From positions 96,475,580 through 96,539,579 of the forward strand of contig CM047425.1 in NCBI GenBank assembly GCA_026168455.1: 64,000 nt of DNA. The letters run 5' to 3'. The stretch comes from Theocolax elegans. Its lineage: Eukaryota; Arthropoda; Insecta; Hymenoptera; Cerocephalidae. Shown piece after piece: positions 58,371-64,000 of this stretch. The position numbers and the translations under genes are program-made. The first letter of the stretch is position 1, and each line of letters opens with the position of its first letter. Below the pieces are notes generated by a model, which made no database searches, was not told where the DNA came from, and was given only the letters and a program-made list of their open reading frames with translations.

Positions 58371-60520
58371 CTACCCTCTTTCTTTGACTTTCTTTTATAT
58401 ATATATATATATACACATATAAGTATATACATATACCTACTCAAACCAGCATATAAGTGTCCAAGATGGATCGTAGATCTTTCTTTCGTTTGCGAGGGAG
58501 TGTGCGCCCCTATTTTTTGCCTGGCGAATTGCGCCCAAGGCTATGCCACAACCTGGTTCCACCTTTATACTTTTTCTCATATACTTATTATACCTACAAT
58601 ACGTAATTGTTTCTTTTAAAAACATTTTGCGCTTTACCCGAAAAGCCTCCCGACGCATTACTCGTTAATTTACGACTGCTGGAATTACATGTTAAAAGCC
58701 CATCTCGAATTTTGACTAAATTTCAATTTTTCTCATGAGAAAACGCGCCTCTACGTCATGTTTTTGCATTTATATATGTATCGTATACGTGGACGAAATT
58801 GATTATACTTATATCGTTTTGATTCATATACTAATTAAAAATACAATTTAACAAGCAAATTTTCACAACATGCAAGAAAATTAAATCACATTTAAATAAT
58901 GTAAAAAAGTAAATATAGCAAATTACGTGTGTTCAATAGTTATGATTCCGTTCTTTTAGTAAATTTTCATAACAAAAACATTATTTGTAAATAATTAAAT
59001 AATAAAAATTATATTATTTAACATTAAATTTTATAAATTTGTAAAAGCTCTTATTTAAAAATACAAATTTTTACCGCTGCGTAGAGTAAAAATATAATTA
59101 CATGCAAAAAATATAACATTGGAGTTTGTGAGAATTTGGCTTGATAATTATATTGTATTCAGACCGCCATAAGGGTTTAGGTACATCTTCAAATAATAGA
59201 CGATCGATTTTCAACCTGAAGAACCCGGTCGGGATACGAAACTATATAACAGAATTTATTTCGTAAGTGGTTTGTTTACTAACAAGTCGCATCCCTCCAT
59301 TGACGATTATCCTTTGAAAATTACAGAAACAGAAACAAAGTAACTAAATGTGAAAACAAGGCGTTTAAACTCATTTCATTATTCTTATTGTTTGTTATGT
59401 TATTGAACATTATGATTGTAAAGTTTATAATAAGTCTTTCATATTTTTCATTTTTTTTTCGAATACCTCTCTTTTAATAAAGTCACATAAACGGTATAAA
59501 TTGCGGCTACTCGCAATTGTAATTTTATCGATAATTTCAAAATACATTTTACTTTATCAACGGTAAAAATGATCGTTCCATCAATAATATAAGTATATAT
59601 ATTTTAATCTATTAATGGCCACGTAAATACATTAATATTTTTTCCGCGGCAAATTTCATACTCTATATTCAAAGGTAACTTTAATAATGAATTTGTTTAT
59701 GTGTATATGTATAAACATAACTAATCATTTAGTTAGAAGTTTCGCAAACGCTTAAGGTGGCGACACACGCGTAAAAAATGTATCAACAAGCACATTCTCA
59801 GACACGTGCGATGAGGTTTTTTTACATTACGATCGAATTACTTTATACATACGTATATCTTATACACTCTCGTAGTACCAACGCGTGCATTTGTGCGCAC
59901 TTTGCGAAATACCTACCGTATTTTGCGCGCAAGTGAATCGTTCTCGTTGCGTACGGTTACGTAATTTGTCACCTCTTCGTCGAAGGCATTTAAATTTGCG
60001 AATGTCACGTGCTTTCGAAGCATAAACTTTTTATTAATTTGTATAAAAATATTGACTTATAATTACCACTAATAAAATTAAATAAAAAAATATAATTGTA
60101 AATTAAATATCTTTTTCTGTATAATATAAACTTTTAATAAATTGTAATTTAATAATTAAAAGTATAAATCATCTTAGGAAATATATTATAATTAGACAGA
60201 GTGGGTAATTCAGCTTTTTAGCATCGTAAATTATAAGTCACGTAGTCGTAGTATTTTTTTTATTTTGATACATGTTTGTCATGAAATCAAACAATAGACC
60301 GATAATCTAAAAAAAAATTAGAATTTAAATAAAAAGTGTTCTCAAAGGAAGTCTTTTTTTTCTTACTTGATTATCAAACAAAACATTTCCTCTTTATTTT
60401 TTTCAATAGTCTTTTTAGGTTTTTTAATCCTTAGATCCAATGCCTTCTTGAACGTTGTTTGCACATACTTTCCTCGAGTAACTTTTTATACTGGTAAAAA
60501 AAGTATTTAAACTACATTCT
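58371..60520. other. AT-rich non-coding stretch
   Basis: AT-rich, with a TA tract at about 58397-58412, a GC-intermediate patch at 58440-58560 and another at 59750-60000. No gene is recognisable. Confidence 0.5.
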
Positions 60521-60521
60521 T

Positions 60522-60800
60522 CTAAGTCATCAGGATCTTTTCCTCGCAGTCACGAATTTCCTGAAACGAAGGTTCAAGAGGGACCTTTAAAATCTGAGCC
60601 CTCTTGGGATGCATCAGTCGTATATGGAAATTGGTCCCGTTCGGATGCTTAACTGTCTCGGGGTTGTTGGATTTCGGTATACATAAGACGATACCGTGTG
60701 ACCTTTCTTCTTTTTTTTCTTTGGAAAAAAGGGATGTGCCGCTTAAAAGTGTTGGATGATATATAGTTGGATTTGTTTTTTTCTGTTCGATAAAATTCAT
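60522..60800 (-). pseudogene. possible decayed reverse-transcriptase fragment (non-LTR retrotransposon)
   Basis: A 92-codon minus-strand frame. Its middle contains HGIVLCIPKSNNPE, which resembles the stretch just before the conserved 'Y/W-RPISL' block of non-LTR retrotransposon reverse transcriptases. In the neighbouring frame, a few codons later, comes a GPIS-type sequence followed by a stop. This would mean a frameshifted, truncated remnant about 90 codons long. The flanks show no other reverse-transcriptase block, and the N-terminal third does not fit, so the similarity may be accidental. Confidence 0.2.
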
Positions 60801-62010
60801 TTTATAGCTTTTTAATTTAATTGCTTAATTTGTTCAAGCTATTTAATATAATTTTCATTGCCTTGTACGATATATAATATTTCGATGAAAACTTGAAAAT
60901 CTTTGTTTACAAGAATTATAAACAATCTTATTTTGATAGAAAATTTTGCAATACCGTTTATTATTAATTATTACATATCTTTAATCGTGTTTACATAAAT
61001 TTTTATAGAAATAGTGCAGGGAATAGGCTGCATTCAAGTTTTCCAACTGTAGTTTTCCAAAAAAGTATAATGGTAATCGATACTCTTTTTATTAATTTTA
61101 TCATAGCTTTGTAAGTACGTCAACTTTTTAAGTACACCGAAATTTATGAGATTTGTGAATATACGTTTAGAGTAAGGCGGAAGCTTGCACCTTTCGAAAG
61201 AAAACTTTTCCATTATCCAATGACCTATAGGCTCGTGAAATCGAAGTTACGAGTGCATAGAACCGTAGGTGTCGTAAATATTCGAGAGTTTAGAAAGGAT
61301 CTAAGGGTCGTAATTTTCGACAAAGCCTCGGAAAACTCTCGCCTCTATTTAAACATATAAAGTTTCCCGTAAGTGACAAATTTATCTATTATTGTTCCCT
61401 ATACGTAGAAATCTAACGAGCGAGCTCAACGGTATAAAAAGTAAATAAAGTTTACTTTATAGAGTTGCATGGCGCGTTTACGACCAATTTTGGATACATC
61501 ATTCTCGTTAAAATACGTTAATCGTAACATTACCTTTTTATTTTTCATCAATTGCTTATAAATTATTTAAGTAAATATGGATTCTAAAATACACGTCCAA
61601 ACAAAATAGCTAATTTAATAATGATACATTTTGGGTACGATTAAAATAATAAAAAACCGTAGATTTGAAAAAATTTTACATTATTTTTTAAACAATTTAG
61701 TAATATGTATTTATATGTGAATAAAAAAATTGACTTCATAAAGCGGTTAAATTTCGATGTTTTGCTCTAACGTCAATTTTTCACCGCACGAAGATCGAAG
61801 AGAGTAGACGAAAAAAAAAATAACATTCACACAACAGAAAACGTACGCGAAAATAAAAACGTCATGAAAAATCGAGCACCAAATCAAAGCTGAGAAAACA
61901 TCCATCACAATAAATCTATAATGACCTATAAAACCGCTTAAAAAAAACACCGACCAAATTTTTCTGAAAATATAAAAAAAAGAACGTAACCGTTTTATAC
62001 GTAAAATTTT
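60801..62010. other. mostly AT-rich stretch
   Basis: AT-rich with a GC-intermediate patch at 61170-61450. No recognisable gene. Confidence 0.5.
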
Positions 62011-62420
62011 CTCTCACCACCTAATAAAAATAAATCTTGATTGAACCAACAACACGAGACCAACCCTCGCGTAACGCACCAAATTTCGAAAGTCGAGAAA
62101 GAAAAAACTGAGAAGCTCATCGATCGCGGGATAGTCGTTATGGGGCGCGCGCTCGCCTTTTCACGTTTAATAACTATTAGTTGAGAGAGTAAGTAAGATA
62201 GAGAGAGAAACAGAAAGAGGGAGAGAGAGAGAGAGAGAGAGAGCGAGACGGAGACAAGGACAAGAAAACGGCGAAGGGTGCGTTTGCGCTCCAGCAGATG
62301 TTTTCCTATTGTCATGCTAAGGCGGCCGCGTCGACGTAACGTCTTTTACGTCGAGTCCCCGCGTACGTGAGAGCCCTGTATATAACGTATATATGATGTA
62401 TATATGTACGTACCTACTTG
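62011..62420. other. CpG-richer island with a GA tract and a hairpin
   Basis: A CpG-richer block with a GA tract at 62220-62243 and an 8-bp perfect stem (62332-62339 with 62346-62353, 6-base loop). The 106-codon minus-strand frame is repeat-inflated. Confidence 0.3.
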
Positions 62421-64000
62421 CAACAAGTTTACCGTTGCTTTGAAGCTTTAAATTTTATTCGGGACTATTTATGCTAATTTTTAGCAAAGATCGACCTGAT
62501 TTTTTCATTGCTTCGTTAGTTCGCAACCAAAAATTTTTTTCATGAATAAAAAGAGGGCACGTTTTTTGTTACATTTTATCACATTGTTTAATAATGACAT
62601 TGTATTATATTATATTTCTATTTCTTTCAAATTTCATTGTTACGTTAATTTCAGATCAGGAATCTTTGGCAAACTCAGTTAGAACTCCTAAATTAATAGT
62701 TCTTAAATTTATTGATGTAAAACTTGTTGATACTATTTGCCAATGCACGCATGCTCTAAAAATTGTATATCAACATTACTTATAATTTAGCAGTAATAAT
62801 TCGTACTGCAAGTGTATACAGTCCTGTAAAAATTAAATTTTATAAAGTTTATATTTTCTAAATTTATTTAATATTTGTTATTTTTCAAAATGTTTATACA
62901 ATGTCTTTGTAGATATCGATGATTTTAAAACTTTATATACTTACAATGCTAAAAATTTTATGCTTAATCATATAGAATAAAAAAGATATTTTCAAATGAA
63001 ATGGTGGATTCACATTTTTTGTCCCATTAACTTTTACGGCAGATGCTCTTTTAAACTTGTCTATATACCAAGAGTGGTGCGACACTTACTTGTAGTGGTT
63101 TCAACACTGTCACCTATGACATTTCCTACGAGTCACGAGACTAGAGAAACGATTTGTTGTCAAAACCCAAAAAAACGAAACTTAATGATTGTTTCGTAAT
63201 GGGAAAAATAGTGCTAGGTCTTACGTAATACATCATTTTCTTTCGATTTAATAGAAAATAATGGGGACGATTCAGATTTAGTGATTCCAGTCCGACTAGA
63301 CGTAGCGATAGTTGATGAGCTTTGCACATGACATTTTGATTGAATTTGAACTACATAAAAAAATCTGTATATAAAAAAATTGTGGTTCGTATGTCGAACA
63401 TGAATGTAAGTATGGGAGTAAAAAAATTGTTTACGATTAATTAAATATAATCGATTGTACATAAAAAGTGGTTAAATTGCTTGCAGTTGATTTTATAATT
63501 AAATTGCATTTTTGCGCAGTGCAACTAAATTATAAAATAAATTTTAAAAAAATGTAATATATATCGCAATAAATTGTATAAGTGTGGTACCAGTATATTA
63601 TAGTTTGAAGTATTTATGTACAATTGTTTATACAGAATCGATGGTCAATATTTCTGCAAATGTGTAAACGATCGTAAAACGAATGTATGAAAGGTATGAA
63701 TAGAGAACGGTGCCGCGCTTAGGGTTTGGAAAAATATTTAAAATGTATGAAAAATTAGAGCTAATTTCGGGGAGTCGTAAAATCCAGCAGTAAACTATAT
63801 GTAAGTAACGCGTTCACAATAGCTCCCTTGAAAAGTCGGAATGGAAAAAAGGAATCCGTGCAGGAAAGGTAACCCTCGAACAATATTACGGGGGTGAAAT
63901 ATAGAGTATATCGGCTTTTGCGGGTGGACTCGCGAGGATAAGCTCGTAAAAACGCTTAATTCGCGTCGGTATATATCCTGCATCACTCGAACACGTTTAC
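62421..64000. other. AT-rich non-coding stretch
   Basis: AT-rich to the window end, with a CpG-richer patch from about 63810. A 63-codon plus-strand frame at 62594-62785 starts with a hydrophobic stretch, but this is common in AT-rich DNA. No recognised gene. Confidence 0.5.

Noticed and set aside
1..64000. tRNA genes, CRISPR arrays, telomeric TTAGG arrays, known microRNAs
   Set aside because: Scanned by eye for A/B boxes, regularly spaced repeats, TTAGG runs and well-known insect microRNA seeds. None was found, though a tool search would be more sensitive.

Overview
This 64 kb window looks like a piece of an AT-rich insect nuclear genome with no recognisable complete gene. The evidence is long stop-dense AT-rich stretches, very frequent (GA)n/(CT)n and (TA)n microsatellites, many short CpG-rich islands a few hundred bases long every 1-4 kb, and no operon-like packing. 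A hymenopteran (ant, bee or wasp) fits the AT/CpG-island mosaic and the GAGA-rich repeats, but this is a guess from style, because no diagnostic gene is present. The most economical reading is a large intron or intergenic gene desert. Nearly all long open frames are by-products of simple repeats: CT tracts read as Ser-Leu, GA tracts as Glu-Arg, and TA tracts as Tyr-Ile.

Layout. 1-16.6 kb: AT-rich DNA broken by CpG-rich islands near 2.2, 3.4, 5.5, 8.1, 9.2, 10.1 and 13.2 kb, with one copy of an AT-rich dispersed repeat at 11.6-12.2 kb. 16.6-18.1 kb: on the minus strand, a short in-frame acidic ORF built on a TTC/GTC triplet repeat, and upstream of it a 78-bp segment bounded by good splice-like signals. 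18.1-32.6 kb: more islands with GA, CT, CA and CAG repeats, the richest at 24.0-24.6 kb. 32.6-35.8 kb: a nest of AT-rich repeats with direct and inverted copies. It is interrupted by the clearest mobile element in the window, a 436-bp 5S-rRNA-derived SINE with an A-rich tail and a perfect 20-bp target-site duplication. 36-52.3 kb: the highest density of GA/CT tracts and CpG-rich islands, including a (TA)40 tract next to a degenerate motif resembling Penelope-type element termini. 52.3-64 kb: AT-rich again, with a plausible 103-codon reading frame on the minus strand at 54.77-55.08 kb, a (TG)35 tract at 57.65 kb, a homeodomain-site-rich island at 58.2 kb, and a possible decayed reverse-transcriptase fragment at 60.5-60.8 kb.

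No tRNA gene, CRISPR array, full-length rRNA gene or intact transposon ORF was found by eye. The most substantial observations are the 5S-derived SINE and the repeat family around it. Candidate exons and regulatory islands are hypotheses and are scored low.
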